A stretch of DNA of 64,000 bases from Sphingobacteriaceae bacterium (GTDB lineage: Bacteria > Bacteroidota > Bacteroidia > B-17B0 > Aurantibacillaceae): the NCBI GenBank assembly GCA_016705695.1, contig JADJLA010000001.1, forward strand, positions 248,001-312,000. Direction: 5' to 3'. The position numbers were made by a program, and so were the translations under genes. Below, in pieces: positions 43,561 through 55,751 of the stretch (within the stretch, counting starts at the first letter, position 1; every line of letters starts with the position of its first letter). Below the pieces are notes generated by a model. The model was given only the letters and a program-made list of their open reading frames with translations, searched no databases and was not told the DNA's origin.

Positions 43561-44259
43561 TTCTGCTTCAAATAATTCTGAAAAATTCTTTTTTAATTTC
43601 TCTTTGATTTCATTTAGGTTCACTTCTTTTCCAATTTCAACATTCAAACTTGTTACAGCTTTGTCATTTATTCCGCATGGAATAATATTATTAAAGTAAC
43701 TCAGATCTGCATTTACATTAAATCCCCAACCATGCATGGTTACCCATCTGCTGCAGCGAACTCCGAACGCACAAATTTTCCGAGCTTTCAAAGGGTTTTG
43801 TTCATCTAGCCAAACGCCGGTCTCCCCCTTACTTCGTCCGGATTTAATTCCATATTCCACTAAAGTTTTAATGATGGTTTCTTCAAGTAACCGTAAATAT
43901 TTATGGATATCGGTAAAAAAATTATCAAGATCTAAAATAGGGTAAGCCACTAATTGCCCTGGGCCATGATACGTGATATCTCCACCGCGATTTATTTTGT
44001 AATACGTAGCTTTTTTTTGTTGAAGTTGAGCGTCATTCACCAGTAAATGCTTTTCATCACCACTTTTACCTAAAGTATATACGTGCGGATGTTCAACAAA
44101 CAGTAAATAATTTTTTGTGGAAATTCTTTTTTCTTCCGGAAGATTGCGGTTCTTTATTTTTTGCTCAACGATGGAGTTAAACAATTCTTCTTGGTATTCC
44201 CAGCAAGCTTTGTAATCCATCATCCCAAGGTCTTTGAATATGATGTTCTTGTTTTTCAA
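43552..44259 (-). CDS. lipB: lipoyl(octanoyl) transferase
   Basis: A 235-residue enzyme that moves octanoyl from acyl carrier protein to lipoate-dependent proteins. Motifs: RGGDITYHGPGQLVAYPILD, ETGVWL, KICAFGVRCSRWVTMHGWGFN and IPCGI, the last including the active Cys. The catalytic Lys is in ARKICAF. About 25 extra N-terminal residues include MKNKNIIFKDLG. It starts 7 bp after the next gene upstream. Confidence 0.95.
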   Translation of the reverse strand: MKNKNIIFKDLGMMDYKACWEYQEELFNSIVEQKIKNRNLPEEKRISTKNYLLFVEHPHVYTLGKSGDEKHLLVNDAQLQQKKATYYKINRGGDITYHGPGQLVAYPILDLDNFFTDIHKYLRLLEETIIKTLVEYGIKSGRSKGETGVWLDEQNPLKARKICAFGVRCSRWVTMHGWGFNVNADLSYFNNIIPCGINDKAVTSLNVEIGKEVNLNEIKEKLKKNFSELFEAELS

Positions 44260-44266
44260 GAAGAAA

Positions 44267-45247
44267 TTAAAATTTAGAAAGTTCTTGTTTCAAGTGATTG
44301 ATCACATTCACTTCAACAGCATCAATACCGCGAATGTCGGCAATATAACAGCTTATCCAATCGCCAAGGTGAATTAAATATAAGAATTGTTCCAACTTTG
44401 AATCGCCTTTAGCTTTAATATCAATTACTTCTTTGGCGTATTTTTGAAAGATGGGTTTACAAACTTCATAACGTTTTTGTGTGCGCTTGTAATCAAATGA
44501 AGTATGGAATGTAACAACGGTTAGATTCTTATTTTCAGTTGTCCAACCCACCAATTCATTGTGATTCATTTCTGGAAAAACATGATGCCAGCAAAGTGCT
44601 TTTGAGTTCTCGTTTATTTGCTGACGAAAACGCACGCTCACACCTTCGCAAGTTCCTAATGAATATATAACAGCTAATTGCCCATTTAATTGTTTGGCGA
44701 TCTGAGTTGCTTCTGTTTTTATATTTTCTTTTTCCTTTGTAAGAAGATCAATGCTCTTATCAAGGTCGGCCATTAGTTTTTTGTCGGCAAAACCTTTAGC
44801 AATAAGTATCTGAATAAGTTGAACCAAAGAATATCCTATGCACGAGCGCGGAGGATTTCCCCCGGGAATCTCAATAAAATCAAATTGATGTTGCTTGGCA
44901 AGTTCTAAAACTTTTCCTCCGCTTGTTACACAAGCAATTTGAACTTTTCTGGAAATTGCCTCGTTCATCACTTGAACCGTTTCTTCTGTATTTCCGCTAT
45001 AAGATGAAACAATAAGAAGTGTATTTGCATTAGCAAAGGCCGGTAAAAAATAATCTTTATTGATGATAATAGGCACCGAACACGAATCGTTAACCAATTC
45101 ATTTAATATGGTTCCGCCAATGCCCGACCCACCTAATCCTGTTACAATAATATTTTGGATACTTCCCGATTTCGAGATCACCGCTTTAGAGGCAATGTTT
45201 TTAGCCGCTTTTAACTGTTCGGTGAACGATTCAACTAATGCTTTCAT
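44267..45247 (-). CDS. bifunctional phosphoglucose/phosphomannose isomerase
   Basis: A 326-residue SIS-domain isomerase interconverting glucose 6-phosphate, mannose 6-phosphate and fructose 6-phosphate. Seen: GLGGSGIGGTILNELV, SSYSGNTEETVQVM, IPGGNPPRSCIGYS, and a late EMNHNELVGW with the catalytic Glu and His. The short length is typical of the PGI/PMI type, not of classical PGI. Confidence 0.92.
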   Translation of the reverse strand: MKALVESFTEQLKAAKNIASKAVISKSGSIQNIIVTGLGGSGIGGTILNELVNDSCSVPIIINKDYFLPAFANANTLLIVSSYSGNTEETVQVMNEAISRKVQIACVTSGGKVLELAKQHQFDFIEIPGGNPPRSCIGYSLVQLIQILIAKGFADKKLMADLDKSIDLLTKEKENIKTEATQIAKQLNGQLAVIYSLGTCEGVSVRFRQQINENSKALCWHHVFPEMNHNELVGWTTENKNLTVVTFHTSFDYKRTQKRYEVCKPIFQKYAKEVIDIKAKGDSKLEQFLYLIHLGDWISCYIADIRGIDAVEVNVINHLKQELSKF

Positions 45248-45290
45248 AAAATTTCAGCTCAAAGGTAGAAAAAACAGGCGACTTCTATAA

Positions 45291-45836
45291 TTATTTCCAA
45301 TTCAAGCTTATCCAAACCTTCATAATTGCTGCAACGCTTATGGCATCAGTGATCTGGCCTGTATTAACCATCTCAAAAGCCTCATTTATATGAACTTTTT
45401 TTACCTGTAGTACCTCACTTTCTTCGGGTTCACTGTTCTCAAAACTGAGGTTTCTGGCCACATAAACAATGGCGGTTTCATCGGTGGCCGAATTGCTTAA
45501 ATGTAGGTGCATTATTTCTGTTAATTCCTGAGCAATAATGCCCGTTTCTTCCTTCAATTCGCGTTTGGCTGCTTCGAGAGGATCGGTACCTAAAGGGCCT
45601 CCCCCTTCAGGAATTTCCCATGAGTAAGAATTCATTGGATACCGCCACTGGCCTACAAGCCAGGTGTTATTGTGCTCATCCAAAGGCACAATTCCAATGG
45701 CCAGATTCTTGAAATTAACAACGCTGTAAATGGCAGGTTTATTGGCCGGATTAAGGCAGTCATGTTTCACCACTTTTATCCATCCCGACTCATAAACTTG
45801 CTCTGATTTTAACGTTTTCCAGGGGTTATTTTCCAT
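45291..45836 (-). CDS. Nudix hydrolase (ADP-ribose pyrophosphatase-like)
   Basis: A 181-residue protein. The Nudix box reads GGPLGTDPLEAAKRELKEET: the REL-KEE core is intact but the first Glu of GX5E is Thr here. Flanking PEGGGP and the N-terminal WKTLKSEQVYESGW resemble ADP-ribose pyrophosphatases. It probably hydrolyses a nucleoside diphosphate sugar; the substrate is uncertain. Confidence 0.88.
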   Translation of the reverse strand: MENNPWKTLKSEQVYESGWIKVVKHDCLNPANKPAIYSVVNFKNLAIGIVPLDEHNNTWLVGQWRYPMNSYSWEIPEGGGPLGTDPLEAAKRELKEETGIIAQELTEIMHLHLSNSATDETAIVYVARNLSFENSEPEESEVLQVKKVHINEAFEMVNTGQITDAISVAAIMKVWISLNWK

Positions 45837-45963
45837 TACTAAATTTTTTAAAAAATTACTTCACTCAACAACAGGTATATTTTACACCCTCAGATTGTTA
45901 ATTATATCATTTATAATCGCTAAATTAGTAACTTTTAACGTATATATTCGTAACCAAGTGATT

Positions 45964-48900
45964 ATGAATCGGGCCCTTTATAGGATCGTACTATTTTTTT
46001 CTTTACCCTGCTATTTAACGCAGCGTTAGCACAATCATTATATTGGGTAGGAGGATCGGGTAATTTTAATGACCCCAAACATTGGGCCTTAAGTTCTGGT
46101 GGTGATTCTGCTTTTCAAGATCCCTACAAATACAACAGATGTATTTTTTGATGATCATTCTGGTATTGGAGTTTATACTATAAACTTTGATAAGAATAAT
46201 TCGGTAAAGAATTTTAACGCAACCAGCTTACAAAATGTTGTTGTTTTTGAAGGCGAAAAACAAGGCGTACTCTATATTTCTGAAGGGATATATCTTTCTC
46301 AAACAGTAAAATTCAATTCAAAAGCAGAGATAATTTTTAATTCAGCTTCTCTTAAAACTAACACCATTGAGTTTGGATTAAATAAGTTAAACTGTAATCT
46401 GTATTTTAACAACGGTAACTTTGCTATTCAATCAATTAGAACAAAATGAAGAGAAAACTATCAATTTCCGGCGAGGGTAAATACGCGTTCAATAGAACGT
46501 TAATTTCAACGGGTAACTTTATAAGTACAAGCCCAAATGCTGTTTTCAACTTCGATAATTCGTTCTTAAGAATAAGCAACCATTTTAATATCGACCAAAA
46601 TGCCATTGTAAGTTCAAATAAATTATATGTGTCCGCACACAATGCAGTATCAAAAGCTTCAAACGAGAAATTTTCGGTACCATTTAGTATGTTAAGCGCA
46701 CCAAGTAATACGTTTTCAAGCTTTATGTCAGTTCCATGTGTTATTACACATAGTACAAGCCCAGCTTGTTTACCTTGTACAGGAGCCTTAACGGTATTTT
46801 TTTCCAGTTGCGACGACCCTACAGTTAATCCTTATAATATTTCTGTTATTCCTTCCGGCACCTGCGTTGGTACCGGAGGAACTGTAAATGGTGTTACAAC
46901 AACATCATTTGTTGCAACCAACATATGTTCTTGTACTGTTAACTACCAACTTCTTGTGTTCGACAACGCAGCTGTTCCTAATCTTGTATATAATACAAAC
47001 ATAAATTTTATTCCTAACATTATTTCAGGTAACGCTGGTACTTCAACATTATCTTCTTGCAGCTATTTGTGCGACGGAAAACGTAATGGTTTTATATTTG
47101 GTACCAGTCCATTCACTGTAGCGGTTGTTCCTGCCACAGTAACACCAAACACATTTACAACAAATGGAACGTACAGTTTAACAAACCTTTGCGGTGGTGT
47201 AAACTATACCTTGAATATCACTGATAAAGATGGTTGTACAGGTTCAATTACAAAAACTTTAGGAGTAACTCCACCAGTATTACCAAATTCATTTACAACC
47301 GGAGTGCTTTGTAATGCTGCATGTAATGCATCTATTACGATTAGCCCAACTGGTGGTTCTCCAGGTTATACAGTTGCGTTCAGTTCTGGACCTGTCTTTA
47401 CTGTTGCAGCGGCTGGCTCTGCTTCAGTTGGTGGATTATGTCCAGGCGCATATACAAGCACAATTACTGATGTAAAAGGTTGCAGTGTTACGGCCAATTA
47501 TAGTATTACTCAGCCTCCTGCTATGACGGTAACTCCAACCCAAACTAACCTTGCTTGTAATGCAAATTGCATTGGCGTGGGCACAGGTTAGCGTTACTGG
47601 TGGAACCCCACCGTATTTTTATTCTTGGTCGCCATCGGCTTCAACAGCAAGTAATGCCACTGGTTTATGTGCAGGAACTCAAACAGTTTCCATACTTGAT
47701 AATAATGCTTGTCCTCGAACGCAAACATTTAATATAACATCTCCTACGGCAATAACAGTAACAACAATAGATCGAGACGTGAGTTGTAATTCTCTTTGCG
47801 ATGGTTCCGCAACCGTAACGATGTCGGGTGGTGTAGCGCCCTACACATTTACCTGGAGCCCTGCAACCGCGTCGGTTGTAAGTAGCCCCTCTACAACTGC
47901 CTCAGGATTGTGCCCAAATACTTATACCGTTGTAACACGGGATAATAATCTTTGTACAAATACAGTAAACATTATCATTACACAACCGCCTGCCCTTACA
48001 ATTACAGCAACAAAAACTGACAACACCTGTTTTTCTTCTTGTGCGGGTTCGGCAACTGTAGTTGTATCCGGTGGAAATGGTGCTCCTTTTAGTTATACTT
48101 GGTCACCTGCAACAGCATCAGTTGTAAGTGGTGCTACGGTTACAGGATCAGGAATGTGCTTTGGTAACTTTACTTTAACTGCAAGAGATGCATCGTTATG
48201 TACTACTTCAACAGTAATTACCATTACTCAACCTTCTAGCATTACCCCAAATATCACATCGGCCACAGTAAATTGTAATGGCGCATGTACCGGTTCAATT
48301 AACGCAGCTCCTTCTGGTGGAAGTGGAGCTCCTTATTCTTTTACATTAGTTACACCTTTTGCTTCAACATTGTTTGGTTCCCCTCCGTATACTAATTTAT
48401 GTGCCGGTATCTATACATTGTCAATTATGGATATTGCAAATTGTATTGTTACCAGAACGGTTAATATTTCTCAACCTAATCCTCTGGTTCCAAGCATTGC
48501 AGCTTCATCAGTTACTTGTTTCAACGCATGTAACGGATCCTTGGCAGGAAGTGTTCTTGGTGGTACGCCATCCTATACGTTATTATGGAACACGCCAACG
48601 GGAACGGTAGCAGGTGGAAATATTATTAATCAATGTGCAGGTAATTATTCATTTATTGTTACAGACGCGAATACATGTACGGCACAAGTTACATTTACGT
48701 TATTGCAACCCGCGGATATTACTGCTACATTTAATATAACCCCTCCAACATGTAACACAAGTTGTAATGGACAAATAAGTACTATTCTAGCCGGCGGAAC
48801 TCCCGGTTACACACTTAACTGGTCAAATTCAGGTGGTAATCCAAACATTAATTTATGTGCCGGCGTGTATACGTTAACAGTTAACGACGCCAATGGTTGT

Positions 48901-51900
48901 GTTAAAGTATTAACCTCAACAGTTACAGCACCTCCTGCATTTACAATAGCTTTAACAACACAATCAACTATTTGTGCCGGAAGTTGTAATGGCGCAGCAA
49001 CCGTTATTGCTACCGGGGGAACAGGTTTGATCACGTATCAATTTAATACAATTCCTATTACTACTAATACTACTGGTATAATCTCTGGTCTATGCGCTGG
49101 CGCATATATTGTGAATGTTACCGATGCTAATGGATGTTCACAGCCAATGGCATTCAATATTAGTTCTCCTCCTATATTAAATGCTGTTATATCCGGTGTT
49201 TTAAATACATGTAATATTTGTACTGGTGGTGCTACAGTGTCTGTAAGCGGTGGTGTTCCGGGCTATACTGTAAACTGGACGAATAGCGTTTCAGTGGTTG
49301 TAGGTACGGGAACAACAATTGCGAACTTATGCGTTGGAAATTATACGGCGAATGTTACGGATGCTTTAGGTTGTACAAAAACTGCTACAGTTTCAATTGC
49401 CAACACCGTGAGTGTAACTGTTGTAACCAGCGGTTCAGCGCTTTTATGTTTTGGAGCTTGTAATGCTACAGCTGCAGCTAATCCTAATGGTGGAACGGCA
49501 CCATATACATTTACTTGGAACTCTGCACCGACTCAAACTACGCAAACCGCTACTGGTTTGTGTGCCGGAAATTATACAGTAACGGTTACCGATTTTCAAG
49601 GATGCTCTAATACCGGAACTATTGCATTTACTCAACCTTCTTCCATAACAGTAACTTCATCACAAACTAACATACCTTGCTTTGGTGGATGTGTTGGTGC
49701 AATCACTACCACCGCTGCCGGCGGAACCGCACCTTTAAGTTTTTCGTGGAGTCCGGGTGGTCAAACAACAACATCACTTACAAGTTTGTGCACAGGTACA
49801 TATAGTATAAAAATTACGGATCTTAATGGATGTACTCTAACCCCTTCCACCTTCACAATTGCTTCAAACCCTTCATTAACTGTTGTATTTACTTCTACAA
49901 GCCCAACGGGTTGTAATTTATCCAACGGCGTTATTTCTGCCACGGCTTCAGGTGGAACGGGCGCAGGTTACCAATTTACCTGGACACCGCCAACCACTTC
50001 AGTAGTTGCAGGCCCTGTAACAACAGCCAGCTCATTAGGCGCAGGAACATATACCTTACTTGTAATGGATGGTGCAGGTTGTACAAATAGTTTTGTAACA
50101 TCATTGTCAAACCCATCTGGACCTACCGTTAACGTTACTTCTAATTCAATAACTTGTTTTGGAGGAGCAAACGGATCTGCAACTGCAACAGCTATTGGAA
50201 CAGGGCCGTTTACATTCACATGGAATCCTGCAACTACATCAGTTGTTATTGGTGCAACTACAACTGCATCAGGAATGTTAACAGGCACATACAATATTAG
50301 TGTTACCGATGTTAGTAACGGCTGTATTACAACTCAGTCAATTGGTATACTGCAGCCAACACAAATGACCATAACATCCAATGTTACGAATGCATCATGT
50401 AATTCATCAAACAATGGATCTATAACTGCAATTATTGCAGGAGGAACACCTAACTATACATTAAACTGGCTTCCTGCAGGAACAGGAACTGCTATTACAA
50501 ATCTCTCTCCTGGAAATTACACAGTAAATGCAAATGATGCCAATGGCTGTGTTATTACCAGAACGTTTGTGATCACGGCACCAAGCTCATTAACGGTAAC
50601 CTCTACCCAAACAAATATCACTTGTAACAGTTTCACGAATGGTGCAATTTCATTAACAGTAGCAGGAGGGTCTCCTGGATATACCTTTACCTGGACGCCT
50701 GTAGGAACATTTACTGGATCAACTAATAATCCTGTTACAAATTTACCGGTAAACGTTTACACGGTTATTGTAGGTGACGTTAACGGTTGTCAAAGCATTA
50801 ATACTTTCACTATCACGCAGCCAGCTGCTATTGGACACACAGTAATCTCATCAAATGCAGTTTGTAATTCATTATGTAATGGAACGGCATCACAAGTTAT
50901 AAGTGGAGGTACACCTACATTTACATTTAGTTGGTCGAGCACGGCAGCCACAACTCAATCATTAGGAGCCTTATGCGCCGGAAATTATACGGCCACGGTT
51001 ACAGATGGTAATGGGTGTGTTTCAAATAGAACTTTTGTGATTGCACAACCTGCCGCAATTGCAATTACTGTAACTCCAACACATCCAAAATGTAATGCTC
51101 AATGTAATGGATCAATAACAACAAATGTTGTTGGTGGTAACGGAGGCTTTGTTTATTCTTGGGCACCGGCCGGAGTAGGCCCTAATCCTACAGGATTATG
51201 TGCAGGTAATTATACATTAAGTATTACTGATGCTAGTTTATGTCCGGGAAGTGCGGTTGTAACTTTAACTAACCCTCCTTTGGTAGTTGCTAACATCACA
51301 TTTAGTAATCCGCTTTGTAATGCAAACTGCAATGGTTCAGCAACAACAACGCCGGCAAATGCTACAGCACCTATACAATATACTTGGACGAGTGTTCCTG
51401 CTAGTTTTACGAATACAGCAAATGGTTTATGTGCCGGAACATACAGTGTATTTATTTTAGATGCCAATGGTTGTATGGATACGGGTCAAGTGACTTTATC
51501 AAACCCTCCTGTATTAAATGTTAATGTTTCAATATTAGCTGCGAGTTGTGGGTCTGCAAATGGAAGTGTTAGCGTAACACCAAGCGGTGGTACACCTGCG
51601 TATAGTTTTACTTGGACGCCAGCCGTTGCTGGAAATACAAATGTGGCAGTAAATATTTTTGCCGGAGTTTATACCGTTAATGTTTCGGATGCTAATGGTT
51701 GTACAAATACTCAGGCAGTACCTGTTAGTAATGCTAACGGACCAAGTTCTGCAGTTATTACAAAAACTGACGTAGCATGTAATTCGCAATGTACAGGTGC
51801 AGCTTCTGTAACAACGATTACCGGTGGTACGCCTGGCTATACAGTTACTTGGGTAACTCCGCCTTCAGCATCCACTTTGATCACTAATTTATGCGCGGGA

Positions 51901-54588
51901 ACATATACCGCTCAAATAAAGGACGCAAATAATTGTTTATTATTTCAGTCGGTAACAATTACCGAGCCACCTCCGTTTGATGATAACGAAATAGTGAGTA
52001 ATGCATTTTGTATCGGAGTTTGTAATGGAAGTATCGTTTTAGCGCCGACAGGAGGAACAGGACCATATAACTACTTATGGAGTTCATCTCCTTCCTTCAC
52101 TAATTTTGCAACCGGCCTTTGCGTTGGTGTTCATACTGCAACAATTACGGATTTTGCGGGATGTACATTTACCGCGAATTATAATGTGAATGGAACAACC
52201 ATACTTACTAGTGCTATTGCAAGTTCATCAAATCCTTGTTTCGGAAATTGTATTGCAAGTTCAACAGTAATTGCAAGTGGTGGTGGCTTGGCTCCATACA
52301 CATATGCTTGGAGTAATTCGCAAAGTGGTTTGATCGCAAATAATTTATGTAACGGAACGTACAGTGTTTTAGTAACAGATAATAATGGTTGTCAAAATAC
52401 ATTTACAACCGATATCACTTCACCCAATGCAATCGCTATACTTCCAAGTATCAGCTCGCCGTCGTGTGGAATGTGTAATGGATCTGCAACTCTTACTACT
52501 GGCGGAGGTACTTCACCTTATACGTATTCGTGGACAAGCTCAAGCACAAATTCAACTTCAACAGAAATTAATTTATGTGCAGGCTTATATCAGGTTCAGG
52601 TTACTGATGCCAATGGATGTACTCAAATACAAAACATTCCTATCAGTAATTCATCGGGCATAACAGGAGAAACATTTAATATTAAAGATGAATTATGCGC
52701 AGGTAGTTGCAACGGCCAAGCAACAGTAACGCCAATTGGTGGTACAGCGCCTTATACTTATAACTGGCTTGCACCTCCATCCACAAATAGTACGGTAACC
52801 AATTTATGCGGAGGAATTTATTTTGTTCAGATGACTGATGCGCAAGGCTGTATTCGCACCAGTTCGGTTTCTATCAATTCTGCAACAACTATAGTTGTGA
52901 ATCCTAATGTTCTACAACCAAGTTGTACTTTGGTTAATGGAACGGTAAGTGTAAATCCAACAGGTGGTAGCGGAAGCTATACAGTTACTTGGTTACCTGC
53001 CGGTGCCGGTACTGTAATAACCAATGTTGGTGCAGGTGTGTATACAGTTTCGGTGTTTGATGGTAATTGTACACAAACAATGGCTATTAATGTAAACAAC
53101 TCTACCGCTCCGGCATTATTCTTTACACAAACAAATAATGGTTGTGCAGGCGGGCCATGTGCAGGATCTGTTGTTGTTACTCCAACATTAGGAACCTCAG
53201 CATATAACTTTAACTGGAGTAATGGTAATACTGCAAACGGCGTTTTAAGTCATAGTGTTACAGGTTTGTGTGCTGGTGTTATTACATTAACTGTTACCGA
53301 CGCTGTGGGTTGTATGGCAACGCAATCATTTACTATAACTGAAAACCCGGCACTTAATTTAAGTTTACCAGTTGTTGCTCAAGTAAAATGTAATAATGAT
53401 TGCGATGGTTCAATACAATTAGTTCCAAGCGGTGGAGCACTGCCATATGTTATTTCATGGATACCGGCTTCAACTGTTACGCCATCTAACCCAAATACGA
53501 ATTTGTGTGCAGGTAGTTATACCGGGATTGTTACGGATATTAACGGATGTACTATTTCAAGAACAGTAGATATTTTAAATCCATTACCATTCTCGTTAAC
53601 AGCCCAAATTACTGATGCAACTTGTAATTCATCAGCCGATGGTGCTGCAACAACCACTTTAAATGGCGCAACACCTGGTTATACATACACTTGGACAGAC
53701 GGTGCAAGCAATACATATACAACTGCAAATCTCGCTAATGTATTACCGGGAACATATTCATTATCTATTGTTGACTCGCAAGGTTGTCCTAAGGATACTG
53801 TTGTAACAATTGCGGGATCATTTACGGTACTTGCTGATGCCGGTGCTGACAGAACTTTATGTATCGATCCTAACTCAATAGTATTAGATGGTACACCATC
53901 ACAAAATGCGGTGAATTATAACTGGACACAATTAGCTCCAACAAACACTATAGCTAATACAGTTACTACAAGTGTTATCCCATCTGTTGGAACAAATACA
54001 TATGTGTTATTAGTTACTTCATCAGTAGCAATTTGTTTTGACGATGACACAGTATTAGTTGTTGTAAATCCATTACCAGATATAAATGCTGGGCCAACGC
54101 AAAGCATCTCAATGTATAGTTCTACTAATTTAGGTGGAAGCCCAACATCCATTACAGGGTCAAGTTTCACTTGGACACCTTCAAATTTTTTAAATGATGC
54201 CAATGCCGCTAATCCGGTTACATCTACAACTGTAAATACCCAATACACAGTATTTGTTTTGAATCCGAATACAGGTTGTGTTAATAGTTCAACTGTTGAT
54301 ATTTTCATCTATCCTGATATTAAGATTCCTAACGGATTTAGTCCTAACGGGGATGGTAAAAATGATACGTGGATGATTGATAATATTCAACAATTCACCG
54401 AATGCACTGTTGAGGTTTATAACCGTTGGGGTGAGTTATTATTTGTTTCAGCCCCTGGCTATCCAAAACTTTGGGATGGAATTTATCACGGAAAACCACT
54501 CCCAGTGGGTACATATTATTACATCATCGACTTGAAGCACGAGGCATACCCTAAACCATTTACAGGTCCTTTAACCATATTCAGATAA
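45964..54588 (+). pseudogene. giant SprB-like repeat adhesin with type B T9SS domain, frameshifted
   Basis: Starts at ATG 45964 (MNRALYRIVLFFSLP). Frame changes near 46011, 46113, 46444 and 47580 split it; repair gives about 2,870 residues. Layout: a signal, an N-terminal YWVGGSGNFND beta domain, one or two degenerate repeats, about 28 SprB-like repeats (next entry), two Ig-like domains, and the gliding-associated C-terminal domain (KIPNGFSPNGDGKNDTW, VYNRWGELLF, PVGTYYYIIDL). Type B C-terminal domains send such proteins through T9SS with help from a PorP/SprF protein, encoded 7 bp downstream. SprB-type proteins are mobile gliding adhesins; here gliding itself is not shown. At least 46444 and 47580 are homopolymer changes. 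Confidence 0.85.
47278..53826 (+). repeat. about 28 tandem SprB-like repeats
   Basis: Each unit is about 75-82 residues (225-250 bp). The pattern is a Pro-Pro/Pro-Ala linker, xxVxCxxxCxGSxxxxxxGGTxPYxxxW, then LCAGxYTVxVTDxxGCxxxxxxxI. Most have four cysteines in the order C-x3-C ... C ... C, fit for two disulfides outside the cell. Some units lose one or two (for example CNSSNNGS or GNCTQTM). DNA identity between units is low, so the array is old and not a recent slippage product. Confidence 0.85.
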
Positions 54589-54595
54589 ACGCAAC

Positions 54596-55537
54596 ATGAA
54601 ATCAAGGATATATATATTAGGTCTTGTGTTACTGAGTTTCTTCAGTGGTAAAGCGCAACAATTGCCGCAGTATACCCAGTACATGCTTAATGAAATGGCC
54701 ATTAATCCTGCTGTTGCAGGTAAGGAAGATTATACGGATGTTCGTTCTAATAATCGTTATCAGTGGGTAGGTATAACCGATTCTCCGCGTACATATATGT
54801 TAACCGCCAACGGACCAATAAAAGGAAAGAATATGGGACTTGGAATGCATTTATATACAGATATTGTTGGCCCAACACGTCGTACTGGATTGAATTTCGC
54901 ATATGCCTATCATATAAAAGTGAAAGAAGATATGTTTGTTTCGATGGGATTAAGTGCAGGAATTTTGCAATGGGGAATTGACGGTTCAAAACTTATTTTG
55001 CATGATGAAGGTGACGCTAATTTACTTACGTCTTATAAAACTAAGATCGTTCCTGATTTTGGAACAGGGGTTTATTTCTACAAAAAGAATCGTTATTACG
55101 TTGGAGTGGCCGTTCCACAAATTTATGAAGCACCAATTAATATTTATGTGGATAAACAGTCAAACAGCAAAATAGTAAGGCATTTTAATATAAATGGGGC
55201 TTATAAGTTTGATATCGGTGACGATTTTAAAGTGGAACCCTCATTTGTTATGAAATACGCAAAACCGGCCCCTTTGGTAATCGATCTTTCAGTGCGAGGG
55301 ATTTATCAAGAGCAAGTTTGGTTAGGGGTTGGATACCGCTCGTGGATCGTAAATGGCGTTAATAGTGAAGCTTTCACGGCCATGGTTGGTTATATGTATA
55401 AGGACTATTTGATGTTTGGTTATTCTTATGACTTTTGTACAACCAATATCAAAAAATACTCTACCGGAACACATGAAATAATGTTAGGCCTAAGATTCTC
55501 TCGTAAGCAAGCGAGTACCTGGGAAGCTAAAAAATAA
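54596..55537 (+). CDS. PorP/SprF family outer-membrane protein
   Basis: A 313-residue protein: signal (YILGLVLLSFFSGKAQ), then QLPQYTQYMLNEMAINPAVAGKEDY cut to its core QYMLNEMAINPA, the family hallmark, and a barrel ending IMLGLRFS. These proteins work with type B T9SS substrates encoded next to them; here that is the giant adhesin 7 bp upstream. The pair is probably one operon. Confidence 0.92.
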   Translation: MKSRIYILGLVLLSFFSGKAQQLPQYTQYMLNEMAINPAVAGKEDYTDVRSNNRYQWVGITDSPRTYMLTANGPIKGKNMGLGMHLYTDIVGPTRRTGLNFAYAYHIKVKEDMFVSMGLSAGILQWGIDGSKLILHDEGDANLLTSYKTKIVPDFGTGVYFYKKNRYYVGVAVPQIYEAPINIYVDKQSNSKIVRHFNINGAYKFDIGDDFKVEPSFVMKYAKPAPLVIDLSVRGIYQEQVWLGVGYRSWIVNGVNSEAFTAMVGYMYKDYLMFGYSYDFCTTNIKKYSTGTHEIMLGLRFSRKQASTWEAKK

Positions 55538-55545
55538 TAGCCTAA

Positions 55546-55572
55546 TTCTGCCGATAAAACGGCCTTTTTTTA
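55546..55572 (+). terminator. probable terminator after the PorP/SprF gene
   Basis: GCCG-ATAAAA-CGGC (55550-55563) is a 4-bp stem followed by CTTTTTTT. Short, but the T-run and the place support it. The rest of the 214-bp gap to actA holds AT-rich promoter-like sequence with no clear TAnnTTTG element. Confidence 0.5.
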
Positions 55573-55751
55573 CCCACCAATTTTGATAATAGAAATAATG
55601 GTTATTTAGAATCATTATAAATATCTTTTGTTGTTAAAAAAATCAAAAAAAACCGGTTCTTATTACCAATATCCTGCTAAATTTGTTGCCGGTTTATGTC
55701 ATTATTTTGTCATAATCTATAATGTTTTAGACCTCTTTTTTTATTCGAAAT

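Noticed and set aside
46444..47581. Phase variation of the giant adhesin by homopolymer slippage
   Set aside because: The runs are only 3-5 bases, and similar breaks occur in kamA and other non-surface genes. Sequencing error explains all of them better.
47278..53826. CRISPR-like or minisatellite array
   Set aside because: Units are 225-250 bp, coding, and conserved only as protein, with no spacer/repeat alternation.
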